A DNA stretch of 64,000 nt, taken from an uncultured Prevotellaceae bacterium. GTDB taxonomy: Bacteria > Bacteroidota > Bacteroidia > Bacteroidales > Bacteroidaceae. Made by a program: the position numbers and the translations under genes. The stretch spans positions 62,001-126,000 of the forward strand of contig ONNV01000002.1 in NCBI GenBank assembly GCA_900319225.1, read 5' to 3'. Every line of letters begins with the position of its first letter. Position 1 is the stretch's first letter. A model generated the notes under the pieces. The model was not told the DNA's origin. It saw nothing but the letters and a program-made list of their open reading frames with translations, and made no database searches. Below are positions 1 to 8,767 of the stretch, piece by piece.

Positions 1-778
1 ACATCTGCTGTGCGGAACGTACGTCTATTCGGTTTATCCCGCTGTGTACGGTCTTGAGGTTTACGGGTCCGGCTATGAGAGTGACATCGGCACCGCGGGC
101 GGCACACTCCTCGGCCAGCGCAAATCCCATCTTGCCGGTAGAGTTGTTGCCTATGAAACGGACAGGGTCAATCTGCTCAAAGGTGGGCCCCGCCGTTATC
201 AGGATTTTTTTTTTTGAAAGCTGTGACTGAGTCCGGAAATACTCCTCAAGTGCGGCTACTATTACTTCCGGCTCCTGCATGCGGCCCTTGCCTACAAGCT
301 GGCTTGCAAGTTCACCGCTGGCCGGCTCAATGAATATGTTGCCAATGGAGCGCAGAGTCTCAATGTTGCGCTGTGTAACGGGATGGCTGTACATATCCAG
401 ATCCATGGCGGGAGCTATGAATACGGGAGCCTTCATTGAGAAGTAGGTGGTGGCAAGCATGTTGTCTGCAACGCCGCTGGCCATCTTGCCAAGCGTGGAT
501 GCGGTGCAGGGGGCAATCAGCATGGCATCGGCCCACTGGCCCAGATCCACATGGCTGTTCCATGAGCCGTCACGACGGTCAAAGAACTCACTTACCACAG
601 GCTTGCGGGTAAGGGTGGAGAGGGTGAGAGGAGTGATGAACTCCTTGGCGGCCGCTGTCATGACAACCTGGACCTCCGCCCCTTTCTTGATGAGCAGACG
701 TACCAGATAGGCTGCCTTATAGGCTGCAATGCTACCGGTTACTCCCAGTACAATATGTTTTCCGCTTAGTATATCCAT
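1..778 (-). CDS. coaBC: CoaBC, phosphopantothenoylcysteine decarboxylase / phosphopantothenate-cysteine ligase (3' part cut off by window edge)
   Basis: Bifunctional cytoplasmic enzyme of coenzyme A synthesis: CoaB joins cysteine to 4'-phosphopantothenate and CoaC decarboxylates the product using FMN. Translating the minus strand from 778 gives MDILSGKHIVLGVTGSIAAY, the flavoprotein start of CoaC, then ADAMLIAPCTASTLGKMASG and DNMLATTYFS (FMN and active-site region). KKILITAGPTFEQIDPVRFI and NNSTGKMG (CoaB nucleotide-binding part) follow near residues 190-215. The C-terminus lies outside the window. The ATG shares one base with the stop of the exonuclease gene upstream (TAATG), so the two are translationally coupled. 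A run of eleven A residues (minus strand, about 205-215) sits where CoaC joins CoaB; the frame is intact. Identification is firm. Confidence 0.95.
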   Translation of the reverse strand, partial: MDILSGKHIVLGVTGSIAAYKAAYLVRLLIKKGAEVQVVMTAAAKEFITPLTLSTLTRKPVVSEFFDRRDGSWNSHVDLGQWADAMLIAPCTASTLGKMASGVADNMLATTYFSMKAPVFIAPAMDLDMYSHPVTQRNIETLRSIGNIFIEPASGELASQLVGKGRMQEPEVIVAALEEYFRTQSQLSKKKILITAGPTFEQIDPVRFIGNNSTGKMGFALAEECAARGADVTLIAGPVNLKTVHSGINRIDVRSAQQM

Positions 779-1542
779 TATCTGGACTGTAGTTTTATTC
801 TGGTTAAGACCTGTTTGGTGTTGAGCGCAAAGTCACCCTGGAGTATCCATGAGTAGTAACCGGGGTCACGGCGGAACACCTCTGCAACAGGCACATCCTT
901 ATATTTGCCAAAGTTGAATACCTCCTGGCCCTTGTCATTCATTACAATGCGTCCTGCAAAATCCACGTTGCGGGTGAATGATGAGAACTCTGAGAGCCAT
1001 GCCATATCATTCTTAAGGTCATCCGGGTAGCGGTCCAGCTGGGCCATGAGCACCTCATAGGTGGCACGGGTGTCACCGTCGGCGCTGTGTGCATCGGTCA
1101 GGTCCTTGCCGCAGTAGAACTTGTAGGCGGCCGTGAGGGTGCGCTGCTCCATCTTGTGGAATATGACCTGTACGTCGATGAAACGGTGACGGCTCAGGTC
1201 TATGTCAACGCCTGCACGCAGGAACTCCTCGGCCAGTAAGGGCACGTCAAAACGGTTGGAGTTGAATCCTGCTATGTCGCTGCCCTCAAAGTCACGGGCA
1301 ATCTCCTTAGCCACCTCCTTGAATGTGGGGCAGTCCTTTACGTCATCATCGTAGATGCCGTGTACTGCCGATGCCTGCTCGGGGATGGGCATCTCGGGGT
1401 TGATGCGACGGGTGTGCATATCCTCATTACCGTTGGGAGAGACCTTAAGGTAAGAAATCTCTACTATGCGGTCCTGTACAGTGTTGGTGCCTGTGGTCTC
1501 CAGGTCAAAGAACACTACCGGTTTGTCAAGATTCAGTTTCAT
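778..1542 (-). CDS. 3'-5' exonuclease of the DnaQ/epsilon family with C-terminal FGKYK domain
   Basis: 254 aa DEDDh exonuclease, a proofreading or repair-type nuclease related to DNA polymerase III epsilon. Visible motifs are ExoI FFDLETTG (residues about 11-18), ExoII AGFNSNRFDVPLL (about 91-103) and ExoIII HSADGDTRATYE with the catalytic H and D (about 152-163). The tail holds NFGKYKDVPVAEVF, the small domain often found at the end of such proteins in Bacteroidetes. The start codon overlaps the dnaN stop by one base (TGATG), and its stop overlaps the coaBC start, so dnaN, exonuclease and coaBC form one coupled operon. Whether it is the main proofreading subunit is not shown by the sequence. 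Confidence 0.92.
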   Translation of the reverse strand: MKLNLDKPVVFFDLETTGTNTVQDRIVEISYLKVSPNGNEDMHTRRINPEMPIPEQASAVHGIYDDDVKDCPTFKEVAKEIARDFEGSDIAGFNSNRFDVPLLAEEFLRAGVDIDLSRHRFIDVQVIFHKMEQRTLTAAYKFYCGKDLTDAHSADGDTRATYEVLMAQLDRYPDDLKNDMAWLSEFSSFTRNVDFAGRIVMNDKGQEVFNFGKYKDVPVAEVFRRDPGYYSWILQGDFALNTKQVLTRIKLQSR

Positions 1543-2666
1543 CAGTCGTTCAGTACCATTGGCATGAGGAGCATGAGCAGATTCTCGCCTTCAGCCTGCT
1601 CTGAGGGAACAATCACACCTGCACGAGAGGGATCAGCCAGCTGAACTGTGATCTCCTGGCTGGGTATGTTGTTGAGGATATCAATCAGGAATGCAGCCTT
1701 GAAACCGATGCTCATGTTGGCGCCCTCATACTGGCAAGCGATTGACTCCTTGGCTGATGTTGAAAAATCTATATCCTGGGCCGATATGTCCACGTTGTCC
1801 TTCTCAATATGAAGTTTGATGAGACCGCTGCTGGCAGGTGAGAACACTGATACACGGCGCAGGGCTGTGAGCAGTGACTGACGGTCTATCAGGAGACGGT
1901 GCGGGTTGTTCTGCGGGATTACTGATCCGTAGTTGGGATAACGGCCGTCGATAAGGCGGCATACCATACGGAACTCAGGCAGCGAGAAACGTGCTATACG
2001 GCTGTCAAACTCTATTGTTATGTTCTCTGCCTCCTTGCTTATGAGTGAGCGGAACAGGGAAGCGGGTTTCTTTGGCAGTATGAATGATGACTTTCCGTCG
2101 GCATGAACAGTGGTGTTGCGGTTGCAAACCAGCTTGTGGCCATCGGAAGCAACGAATGTGGCGCCATCCTCATTGATGTCAAAGAATATACCGTTCATGA
2201 CGGGACGGAGCTCGTCATCGGCGGTGGCGAATATGGTGCGAACCAGTCCGTCGGACAGTATCTGCGCAGGGATGTTTATTGATACAGCATCCTCCTTAAG
2301 CACTGCAGGGGTGGGGTACTCATCTGCATTCTGGCCCACCATCTTGTACTCACCGTTCTGATACTTTACGGTTATCTCATAGCTGCTGTCATTCACGATG
2401 AACTTGAGCGGCTGCTCGGGGATCTCCTTGAGAGCATCCAGCAGAGTCTTGGCGGGCAGAGCAATCTGGCCGTCCTTATCGGACTCAACGATGTCTATGA
2501 TTGTCTCAAGTGTGGTGTCGTTGTCGGCAGCGGTAACTGTGAGCTTGCCGCCCTCAATGCGAAACAGGAAATCCTCAAGAATTGGGTAGATGGCCTTAGG
2601 GTTAATAACGCGGCTGATAGCCTGCAGACGGCTTGAAAGGGCCGAACTTGATACTGTGAAATTCAT
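1542..2666 (-). CDS. dnaN: DNA polymerase III beta subunit (sliding clamp)
   Basis: 374 aa, the usual length for DnaN. It forms the ring-shaped dimer that holds the replicative polymerase on DNA and binds many partner proteins. The three-domain clamp pattern is recognisable, starting MNFTVSSSALSSRLQAISRV and including EYPTPAVLKED and VASDGHKLVCNR. The C-terminus LLMLLMPMVLND is the conserved clamp end. It is the first gene of a coupled operon with the exonuclease and coaBC, and is divergent from the DUF3127 gene. A TATCTTTG -7 box lies at 2705-2712. Confidence 0.97.
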   Translation of the reverse strand: MNFTVSSSALSSRLQAISRVINPKAIYPILEDFLFRIEGGKLTVTAADNDTTLETIIDIVESDKDGQIALPAKTLLDALKEIPEQPLKFIVNDSSYEITVKYQNGEYKMVGQNADEYPTPAVLKEDAVSINIPAQILSDGLVRTIFATADDELRPVMNGIFFDINEDGATFVASDGHKLVCNRNTTVHADGKSSFILPKKPASLFRSLISKEAENITIEFDSRIARFSLPEFRMVCRLIDGRYPNYGSVIPQNNPHRLLIDRQSLLTALRRVSVFSPASSGLIKLHIEKDNVDISAQDIDFSTSAKESIACQYEGANMSIGFKAAFLIDILNNIPSQEITVQLADPSRAGVIVPSEQAEGENLLMLLMPMVLND

Positions 2667-2704
2667 ATATATTCCTTTTTGTTATTTGTCACTTAGTGCG
2701 TCTC

Positions 2705-2712
2705 ACAAAGAT
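2705..2712 (-). promoter_or_regulatory. -7 box of the dnaN promoter
   Basis: Minus-strand TATCTTTG matches the Bacteroidetes -7 consensus TAnnTTTG and lies about 40 bp before the dnaN ATG. No convincing -33 TTG is seen. Confidence 0.6.
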
Positions 2713-2815
2713 AGTGAAAAGTAACGGTAATGTGGAAAAAATTGCTTGGAAAAATGTGGGACCCAAAAGGGAAAAGTCTTAAATTCGCGAAAACAATTTA
2801 AAACACATCAGAGTA

Positions 2816-3193
2816 ATGGATATTACAGGAAAAATTATCGCAGTCCTTGAGGCACGCTCAGGCGTTGCCAAGGCATCAGGCAATCCTTGGAAAATACAGG
2901 AGTACGTTCTGGAAACTATAGGTGAGCAGTATCCCAAGAAGATGATGTTCAGCATCTTTGGTGAGGATAAGATACAGCAGGCCGCCATCAATATAGGTGA
3001 TGAGGTAGTAGTAAGCTTTGATATCAACGCCCGCGAGTTCAACGGCCGCTGGTACAACGATATCCGCGCATGGCGCGTAAGCCACGACGTAAACGGCGCC
3101 GCCCCCGCACCCCAGCCTTACGCCCCCGCCGCCGCTGCTGCTGCACCCGACCCATTTGCCCCTTCAAATGAGAAAGATGACCTGCCCTTCTGA
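2816..3193 (+). CDS. DUF3127 protein, probable OB-fold single-stranded DNA-binding-like protein
   Basis: 125 aa. The N-terminal 90 residues match the DUF3127 pattern (ITGKIIAVLEARSGVAKASG near the start, then EYVLETIGEQYPKKMMFSIF and FNGRWYNDIRAWRV). The tail is Ala/Pro-rich and ends in NEKDDLPF, an acidic tip like that of SSB proteins, which recruits partners in that family. From this I infer an SSB-like role in DNA metabolism, consistent with its position next to dnaN. It is transcribed away from dnaN and ends in a strong bidirectional terminator. Confidence 0.85.
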   Translation: MDITGKIIAVLEARSGVAKASGNPWKIQEYVLETIGEQYPKKMMFSIFGEDKIQQAAINIGDEVVVSFDINAREFNGRWYNDIRAWRVSHDVNGAAPAPQPYAPAAAAAAPDPFAPSNEKDDLPF

Positions 3194-3215
3194 TAAGGTT
3201 CCCAGTTGCAGTAAA

Positions 3216-3262
3216 GTAAAACTAAGGCCTCGCGAGCAAAGCTAGCGAGGCCTTAGTTTTAC
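3216..3262. terminator. Bidirectional terminator between DUF3127 and acyltransferase genes
   Basis: Perfect 18-bp inverted repeat (3216-3233 with 3245-3262; arms begin GTAAAACTAAGG) around an 11-nt loop. An A-rich left edge and TTTT on the right make it work for both convergent transcripts. Confidence 0.85.
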
Positions 3263-3322
3263 CCGGCCTGGAAGGCCGGCAGAGTGGAGCGGTATGAAAT
3301 GAAATGGAATACCGCGTAACGG

Positions 3323-3346
3323 GTTTGGGGCGTCGCCGCCCCAAAC
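3323..3346. repeat. GC-rich perfect hairpin in the convergent intergenic region
   Basis: GTTTGGGGCG (3323-3332) and CGCCCCAAAC (3337-3346) form a 10-bp stem with a 4-nt loop. There is no U-tract on either side, so it is probably part of the 3' region of the acyltransferase transcript rather than a classical terminator. The gap 3194-3494 contains only this and the two terminators. Confidence 0.5.
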
Positions 3347-3427
3347 TAAAAATAAGGTAAAATGCTTCTAATACAGAATACGGTTTCCAGTTAGCGACTT
3401 TTTAGGCCCTGAAAGGGCCATAAAAGT

Positions 3428-3456
3428 CAAAAAAAACCGAGCCGCAAAGCGGCGAG
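3428..3456 (-). terminator. Rho-independent terminator of the acyltransferase gene
   Basis: Read on the minus strand, GCCGC-TTT-GCGGC is followed by TCGG and eight T residues. It lies about 40 bp after the stop codon at 3495. Confidence 0.75.
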
Positions 3457-3494
3457 AAAAAAAACACCGTACCTGCGCTCCCAAAAAGAGAAAA

Positions 3495-4559
3495 CTAACG
3501 CCGTACCAACTTCCCGACTCTCTCAAAAAATACCGCCCCCACCACCGGGACGCCAACGCCAACGACAAGATAGCAAATCCACCACCCCTGAACATTATAA
3601 GGAGCCATGACTGGGAACTCCGCCAGATGCTCAACAGGCAGATTGTGACACCGGATAATGATAAGACTGACAATCTTGAAACAGAGAAAATGCCAAGTCA
3701 GTATCTCAATGGTCTTGTTTCCGATTGTTGAGATAATGTCCGATAATTGATGTGTCTTGTTGACCAGGTATTTTGATACCATAAGGACAAGGATTGAACC
3801 GGCCATTGCAGAGATGAAGTAGGGGAACGTATGTGTCCATTTCATATCCAGCATCTCGCCGTTCCAATACAAACTTCCCAGTATCAGCAATAATATACAT
3901 GATGGAATTACGTACACCCTGTATTTGTCTGCAAGATTTTCTATCCTGTATGACTTATACAGATAACCGACCATCATGCATGATACTGCGAATAATTCCT
4001 TAGGCCCACAGTATATGTTTACGATAGGAATTCCTTTATAAAACAGTAAGGTGCTTAACAGTAGGGCGATAAGTCCTCCGACTACAGGCTTTTTAATCTT
4101 AAGCAGCCCATAGAAGATAAAGGAGGCAAAGAACATGGTGTGCAGGAACCAGTAACCACCCAACAGCTGTTCATTGCCGCTAAGGCAGAATAGTATGAAT
4201 ACTGTCTTTTTAAGGTAATCGGATAAGCCATACAGCCCGGATGTGACTCCGTTGAATCCATATACGTCATTGTATATGTTCAGATGGAAAAACAGATTAT
4301 GCAACAAAAGGAATATCAGTCCCCATTTGACAAAGGGAATATAGATCTTACTGATACGTTTCCTGGCATAGCTCCTGAAATCGTCCAGATGGCTCTGTTT
4401 GAAACAATAACCTGAGAGAAAGAAAAACAAAGGCATGTGGAACATATAGATCAGCGCGTAACCGTATGCCGAAAAATATGTATGCCCCAAAACCATCAAT
4501 AAGATACCGATGCCTTTGGCAAAAGAGACGGAATTATCGTACTGTATATTACTATCCAT
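3495..4559 (-). CDS. Acyltransferase 3 family membrane protein
   Basis: 354 aa multi-pass inner-membrane protein with about ten hydrophobic segments. Its start AKGIGILLMVLGHTYFSAYG carries the H of the acyltransferase-3 active site, followed by MFHMPLFFFLSGYCFK and YARKRISKIYIPF. The family transfers acyl groups (often acetyl) to cell-surface sugars. The substrate cannot be read from the sequence, and no surface-polysaccharide genes adjoin. It stands alone between a terminator and a beta-barrel gene on the same strand (33-bp gap, possibly co-transcribed). Confidence 0.85.
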   Translation of the reverse strand: MDSNIQYDNSVSFAKGIGILLMVLGHTYFSAYGYALIYMFHMPLFFFLSGYCFKQSHLDDFRSYARKRISKIYIPFVKWGLIFLLLHNLFFHLNIYNDVYGFNGVTSGLYGLSDYLKKTVFILFCLSGNEQLLGGYWFLHTMFFASFIFYGLLKIKKPVVGGLIALLLSTLLFYKGIPIVNIYCGPKELFAVSCMMVGYLYKSYRIENLADKYRVYVIPSCILLLILGSLYWNGEMLDMKWTHTFPYFISAMAGSILVLMVSKYLVNKTHQLSDIISTIGNKTIEILTWHFLCFKIVSLIIIRCHNLPVEHLAEFPVMAPYNVQGWWICYLVVGVGVPVVGAVFFERVGKLVRR

Positions 4560-4592
4560 ATCAATGCCTATGGCATAATCCGTACCCTTCTA

Positions 4593-5348
4593 TCAGAAAA
4601 GCCAACCCAACCGAACACAGAGCATAGTAGTAATAAGGTTCTCTGTAGTCTGGCTTTCATTCCAATTGTCTCCCGAAATGACCTTTCCTTTAATGATGTC
4701 GGCTCCAAGATTATATAGACCTGCTCCAATTAAGAAATGGTCTTTGAACTTCAATCCTGCGCCAATCTGATATGCAAATGCCAATGACTCATCAAATGAG
4801 AATTTGCTTTCAAATTGTTCGTTATCGCACTCAAAAGTTATTCTCATGTCTTTCAATTTCCTGAAGTTCGCTCCCAATCCGACTTCTATCCAGAATGAAC
4901 AGTTCTGCCCCAGGTCAAATATCGGGCAGTTGATACCGGCCATAAACGGGATATTGTAATAATACGGATACTCTATCTCAAAGTATTCTACTTTTAAGGT
5001 GTTGTTCCCTTGGGCTTTTCTTATAGACTGTTCCAGTTGATAATGAGCCCAAGTCCCTATCGCATCCTTCAGGTCAGAGTCATATCCATTGCAAAAGAAG
5101 TCAACTGATAGGAACCAGTTGACTTTTGAATCAGGGAAGGGCCTCATATATCTGGCTCCTATGTTGAAACCGAATGTGGCTCCTCCCTGATCGCCATAAT
5201 CGCTGCTTAGAGCATTCCTGTACAGATTCGTTCCTCCAAAATTACCTGTAGGAACAGCAAGACCGCCATATACTGCTGCGGATTGTGATGACACTGCTGT
5301 TGCAAACAGTGTCATTAAGGCAAAAGTCAGAATAATTTTGTTTCTCAT
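4593..5348 (-). CDS. Secreted outer-membrane beta-barrel-like protein
   Basis: 251 aa with a clear signal peptide (MRNKIILTFALMTLFATAVSSQ). Alternating aromatic and glycine-rich strands follow (AAVYGGLAVPTGNF, GFNIGARYMRP, FAYQIGAGLKFKDHFLIGAG), and the protein ends VRLGWLF with a terminal Phe, typical of outer-membrane barrels. It is probably an 8-strand porin-like or PorT-like barrel. Exact function is unknown. It sits 14 bp after the rho stop codon and may be transcribed from rho. Confidence 0.75.
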   Translation of the reverse strand: MRNKIILTFALMTLFATAVSSQSAAVYGGLAVPTGNFGGTNLYRNALSSDYGDQGGATFGFNIGARYMRPFPDSKVNWFLSVDFFCNGYDSDLKDAIGTWAHYQLEQSIRKAQGNNTLKVEYFEIEYPYYYNIPFMAGINCPIFDLGQNCSFWIEVGLGANFRKLKDMRITFECDNEQFESKFSFDESLAFAYQIGAGLKFKDHFLIGAGLYNLGADIIKGKVISGDNWNESQTTENLITTMLCVRLGWLF

Positions 5349-5362
5349 AAGAATATATGTGC

Positions 5363-7384
5363 TTACGAATTCATGCTGGCCAGGAACTCTGCGTTGTCCT
5401 GAGTGTTCTCCAGACGGTCCTTGACAAACTCCATGGCCTCGATGGGATTCATGTCGCTAAGGTACTTACGCAGTATCCACATGCGGTCCAGGGTGGTCTG
5501 GTCAAGCAGCAGGTCGTCGCGACGGGTGCTTGATGCCACGATGTTCACGGCCGGGAATATACGCTTGTTGCTCAGGTTGCGGTCCAGCTGGAGCTCCATG
5601 TTGCCGGTACCCTTGAACTCCTCAAAGATAACCTCATCCATCTTGGAGCCGGTATCGATAAGGGCGGTTGCCACGATTGTGAGTGAGCCTCCGTTCTCAA
5701 TGTTACGTGCGGCACCAAAGAACCGCTTGGGCTTGTGCAAAGCGTTTGCATCGACACCACCGGAGAGCACCTTGCCTGAAGCGGGTGCTACGGTGTTGTA
5801 GGCACGGGCCAGACGGGTTATTGAGTCAAGGAATATCACTACATCGTGTCCGCACTCAACCATACGCTTGGCTTTCTCTATTACGATGCTGGCAATCTTT
5901 ACGTGATGCTCTGCAGGCTCATCGAATGTTGATGCAATGACCTCGGCCTTTACGCTGCGGGCCATATCGGTAACCTCCTCAGGGCGCTCATCGATGAGCA
6001 GCATTATCATGTATGCCTCGGGATGGTTAGCGGCTATTGAGTTCGCAATATCCTTGAGCAGTATGGTCTTACCGGTCTTGGGCTGGGCCACTATCAGAGC
6101 GCGCTGTCCCTTACCTATGGGGGCGAACATATCAACCACGCGGGCCGACAGGTTATCGTTCTTGCCGTTGCACAGGGTGAACTTCTCATCGGGGAACAGC
6201 GGGGTCAAGTGCTCAAACGGAACGCGGTCACGTGCCACAGAGGGCTCCAGACCGTTTATGCGGAATACCTTTACCAGCGGGAAATATTTCTCACCCTCAC
6301 GCGGCGGACGGATAACACCCTCCACAACATCACCGGTCTTAAGGCCGAACAGCTTGATCTGTGACTGTGATACGTAAATGTCATCGGGTGATGCCAGGTA
6401 GTTGTAGTCCGATGAACGCAGGAATCCGTAGTTGTCGGGCATGATTTCCAGAACACCCTCACCGCGCAGTACATCACCAAAGTCATACATGCGCTCCTCC
6501 TGCTGCATCTGACGGCGGTTCTGCTGATTGTTCTGCTGGTAGGGCTGTGAGTTCTGATTCTGCTGGCGCTGCTGGTTCTGCTGCTGGCGCTGCTGATTCT
6601 GCTGGTACTGCTGCTCTGCGTGGAACTGCTCCTGACGGGGCTGTTCCTGCGGCTCCTGCTGCTCCTGGACAGGGGCCTGAACGGGCTCCTGCAGGCTTAC
6701 TGCAGGCTCTGCTACCTGATGCATAGGCTCCTCATCCTGCTCATATGAGTCAGCAACGGCCTGGGTTACATTCTCATCGTCTATCTCGGGCAGGGGTACC
6801 TCAACCTGCTGCTTGCGGGGGCGTCCGCGACGCTTGGAAGCAGCGGACTGCTGAGCGGGCTGGGGGAGCTCCTCTTTCTGAGCGGGCTCGCTGGCAAGCT
6901 GCTCCTTTACGGGTTCCTGGACAGGCTCCTGGACAGGCTCCTGTGCGGGCTGCTGAGCGGGTGCCTCCTGTGCCTTGGGCTTGTTCTGGTTGGCTCCGCG
7001 ACCACGTTTCTTCTGGCCCTGATTGTCCTGGGCAGGTTTGGGCTCCTGCTGCTGTGCAGGCTGCTCCTGTGCGGGCATGGTATCGGCAGCAACCTCTTTG
7101 GTCTCCTGTTTGGGGACGTTGTTGTCCTTGCGGTCGCCCTTCTTGGCCTTGCCTTTCTCACCGTTGGCTGTGTAAACCTTCTCGGTGCTGTTGTTCTTGA
7201 GTGCTACCTTGTTGCGGGGTCTCTTCTCCTTGTCGGAGTTGTTTTTGGATGCTGAGATGGCCTGCTCGTCAAGAATATCATACACAAGCTGATTCTTGTC
7301 ATCCTTGCTCTTGATTCCCATCTCTTTTGCAATGGCCTGGAGCTCTTCCAGACTCTTGCTCTTTAATTGCAGTATGTCAAACAT
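5363..7384 (-). CDS. rho: Transcription termination factor Rho with long disordered insert
   Basis: About 673 aa from the start [15 protein letters not shown] (ATG at 7384). An upstream in-frame ATG at 7429 gives a non-conserved leader, so I do not use it. Order: Rho N-terminal helical domain (residues 1-45), a Q/P/E-rich low-complexity insert (about 60-310, many EPVQEPVQ and QQNQQRQQ repeats), a cold-shock RNA-binding domain ([20 protein letters not shown]), Walker A (AQPKTGKT), Walker B ([16 protein letters not shown]) and the R-loop region ([12 protein letters not shown]). It is a hexameric RNA helicase that ends transcription. The insert is known in Bacteroides Rho, where it promotes condensate formation. 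Confidence 0.97.
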   Translation of the reverse strand: MFDILQLKSKSLEELQAIAKEMGIKSKDDKNQLVYDILDEQAISASKNNSDKEKRPRNKVALKNNSTEKVYTANGEKGKAKKGDRKDNNVPKQETKEVAADTMPAQEQPAQQQEPKPAQDNQGQKKRGRGANQNKPKAQEAPAQQPAQEPVQEPVQEPVKEQLASEPAQKEELPQPAQQSAASKRRGRPRKQQVEVPLPEIDDENVTQAVADSYEQDEEPMHQVAEPAVSLQEPVQAPVQEQQEPQEQPRQEQFHAEQQYQQNQQRQQQNQQRQQNQNSQPYQQNNQQNRRQMQQEERMYDFGDVLRGEGVLEIMPDNYGFLRSSDYNYLASPDDIYVSQSQIKLFGLKTGDVVEGVIRPPREGEKYFPLVKVFRINGLEPSVARDRVPFEHLTPLFPDEKFTLCNGKNDNLSARVVDMFAPIGKGQRALIVAQPKTGKTILLKDIANSIAANHPEAYMIMLLIDERPEEVTDMARSVKAEVIASTFDEPAEHHVKIASIVIEKAKRMVECGHDVVIFLDSITRLARAYNTVAPASGKVLSGGVDANALHKPKRFFGAARNIENGGSLTIVATALIDTGSKMDEVIFEEFKGTGNMELQLDRNLSNKRIFPAVNIVASSTRRDDLLLDQTTLDRMWILRKYLSDMNPIEAMEFVKDRLENTQDNAEFLASMNS

Positions 7385-7523
7385 TGTTTTTATAGGACCT
7401 TGGCAATATCCGTGGCACAAGGAAGGCACACTGATATTACGTAAGGTATACGGTTAATGAAAAATCGGATTGATTGCCGCTTTTGGAAATCCCTTGGAAG
7501 GGCTGAATTGCGGCTTACGGGTA

Positions 7524-7531
7524 CAAAGATA
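7524..7531 (-). promoter_or_regulatory. -7 box of the rho promoter with long leader
   Basis: Minus-strand TATCTTTG lies 140 bp before the rho ATG. This leaves an untranslated leader of about 130 nt, which fits the autoregulation common for rho. The 7385-7747 gap holds this leader and the 140-bp palindromic element upstream of it. Confidence 0.55.
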
Positions 7532-7581
7532 GTGCAAAAATCCGATTTGGTGCGCTCTCGGGGGCGATTTTTTTGCTTCCC

Positions 7582-7721
7582 GCCAAAGTGTCCCACAGCG
7601 AACCGCTTTCCGGGCGCTGTGGGGCCGATGAGCGTGTTACACACCCTCTGTATGAGCATGTGTCCCACAGCCACCCGCGAGAGAACGTATTCTGAGCGGG
7701 GTGCGTGTGGGACACTTTGGC
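7582..7721. repeat. 140-bp palindromic intergenic element, copy A
   Basis: The ends are perfect 16-bp inverted repeats (GCCAAAGTGTCCCACA at 7582-7597, its complement at 7706-7721). An internal GTGTCCCACA begins at offset 79 and pairs with the right end through a nested ACCCGC / GCGGGGT stem. A second copy of exactly the same length with GTGTCCCACA at the same offset lies at 16180-16319. It starts 26 bp after the stop of the TonB-domain gene. Confidence 0.75.
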
Positions 7722-7747
7722 GTGGAGAAAGGTATTTGCTTAAGGTG

Positions 7748-8431
7748 TTAATCCTGCTTGTAGGTGACGTTTATTCCATCCATTTTGTTCAATGCTTCCT
7801 GGAGGGTGTTGAATTCTTCCATGGTTCTGGGGGTATTGGGCAGTACAAATGATCCTTCAGTGCCTTTCTTACCCAGTTCTTTGAGTTTTGAATCCAGATC
7901 CTCCATCCCGATGACTGACTGCTGCTCCTGAGGGGTCAGTTTTTCCTTGTAGGTTATCGTGCAGGTTACGGCCTTGTTTCCGTTTTCGGTCTTTTCATAC
8001 TTGACCAGGATGACGTCTTTGACCGGTTCGGGCTTGCGGAAATTCATAGGTATGTAAGATTTTGAGATTACAGGTGTACCGTCAGCTTTCAGGGCTGGGG
8101 CCCATGCGGGCATCATGGATACCACGCGGATTGCTTCTGCATCAAGGAGAGGATGGACGGGATCTTTTACCTGGACATCGGTAACCTTACCGTCCGGCTG
8201 GATTGTAAATAATACCATCACGCGTCCCTGGATGCCTTGTTCCTTGGCTTCCTGGGGATATTTCAAATTCTGACTTATGAAATTTATCATTGCCATGGTA
8301 CCGCCCGGATATTCGGCTGGCTTGTCTATCTCAGGCTCATCCTGTGCATATGCATTTACACTGCCGGAAAGTAGCATGACCAGGGTTGCCGCAAACATAG
8401 TTTTGAAGCTTTTAAGACTGTTCTTTCTCAT
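7748..8431 (-). CDS. Secreted TonB C-terminal domain protein
   Basis: 227 aa with a signal peptide (SFKTMFAATLVMLLSGSVNA). A TonB C-terminal fold follows at about residues 35-135 (PAEYPGGTMAMINFI, NLKYPQEAKEQGIQGRVMVL, IQPDGKVTDVQV, ALKADGTPV). The remaining 90 residues resemble no domain I know. It lacks an N-terminal transmembrane anchor with a Pro-rich spacer, so it is probably periplasmic and not a classical energy transducer. It ends an operon with an ECF-type sigma factor and a small membrane protein. Confidence 0.8.
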   Translation of the reverse strand: MRKNSLKSFKTMFAATLVMLLSGSVNAYAQDEPEIDKPAEYPGGTMAMINFISQNLKYPQEAKEQGIQGRVMVLFTIQPDGKVTDVQVKDPVHPLLDAEAIRVVSMMPAWAPALKADGTPVISKSYIPMNFRKPEPVKDVILVKYEKTENGNKAVTCTITYKEKLTPQEQQSVIGMEDLDSKLKELGKKGTEGSFVLPNTPRTMEEFNTLQEALNKMDGINVTYKQD

Positions 8432-8442
8432 AATTATTGGTT

Positions 8443-8766
8443 TTAAAAGAGTGATGATGAAGTTACAAGTAATGAAAGGTTTACGTCGTCCTGAGCGATG
8501 CTGCGGCAGGTGTCGGCGTAATTGAAGGCTGTTGTCGCGCCATTGTAAGTGCTGCCCAGTTTGGGCATTGCAAAGCCGATTACGATGCCCGCGAGCATGG
8601 CTGCCACTGCAACCCAGGATGGTATGCGGCGGCGCAACAGTTTAGGCTCGCTGTCAGTGATTTCCAGTGAAGGCAGGGGCATGTCCAGATTCTCCTTGTC
8701 GGCCATTGATTTGATTGAGGAGAGCAGTTCCTGACTCTCATTCTCAAGTTCTTTCAGTTTGTCCAT
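8443..8766 (-). CDS. Small single-pass membrane protein, possible anti-sigma factor
   Basis: 107 aa if started at MDKLKELENESQELL (ATG at 8766, 2 bp after the sigma-factor stop). ATGs at 8781 and 8799 would overlap the sigma gene. An N-terminal helical, acidic stretch of about 50 residues is followed by one membrane helix (WVAVAAMLAGIVIGFAMP) and a short outer tail. Position directly after an ECF sigma gene plus this layout suggest a small anti-sigma factor. No zinc-binding HxxxCxxC motif is present, so this is inference from context. Confidence 0.6.
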   Translation of the reverse strand: MDKLKELENESQELLSSIKSMADKENLDMPLPSLEITDSEPKLLRRRIPSWVAVAAMLAGIVIGFAMPKLGSTYNGATTAFNYADTCRSIAQDDVNLSLLVTSSSLF

Positions 8767-8767
8767 A

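Noticed and set aside
6745..7200. 151-codon frame opposite to rho
   Set aside because: It is a shadow of the Q/P-rich repeats of rho in another frame.
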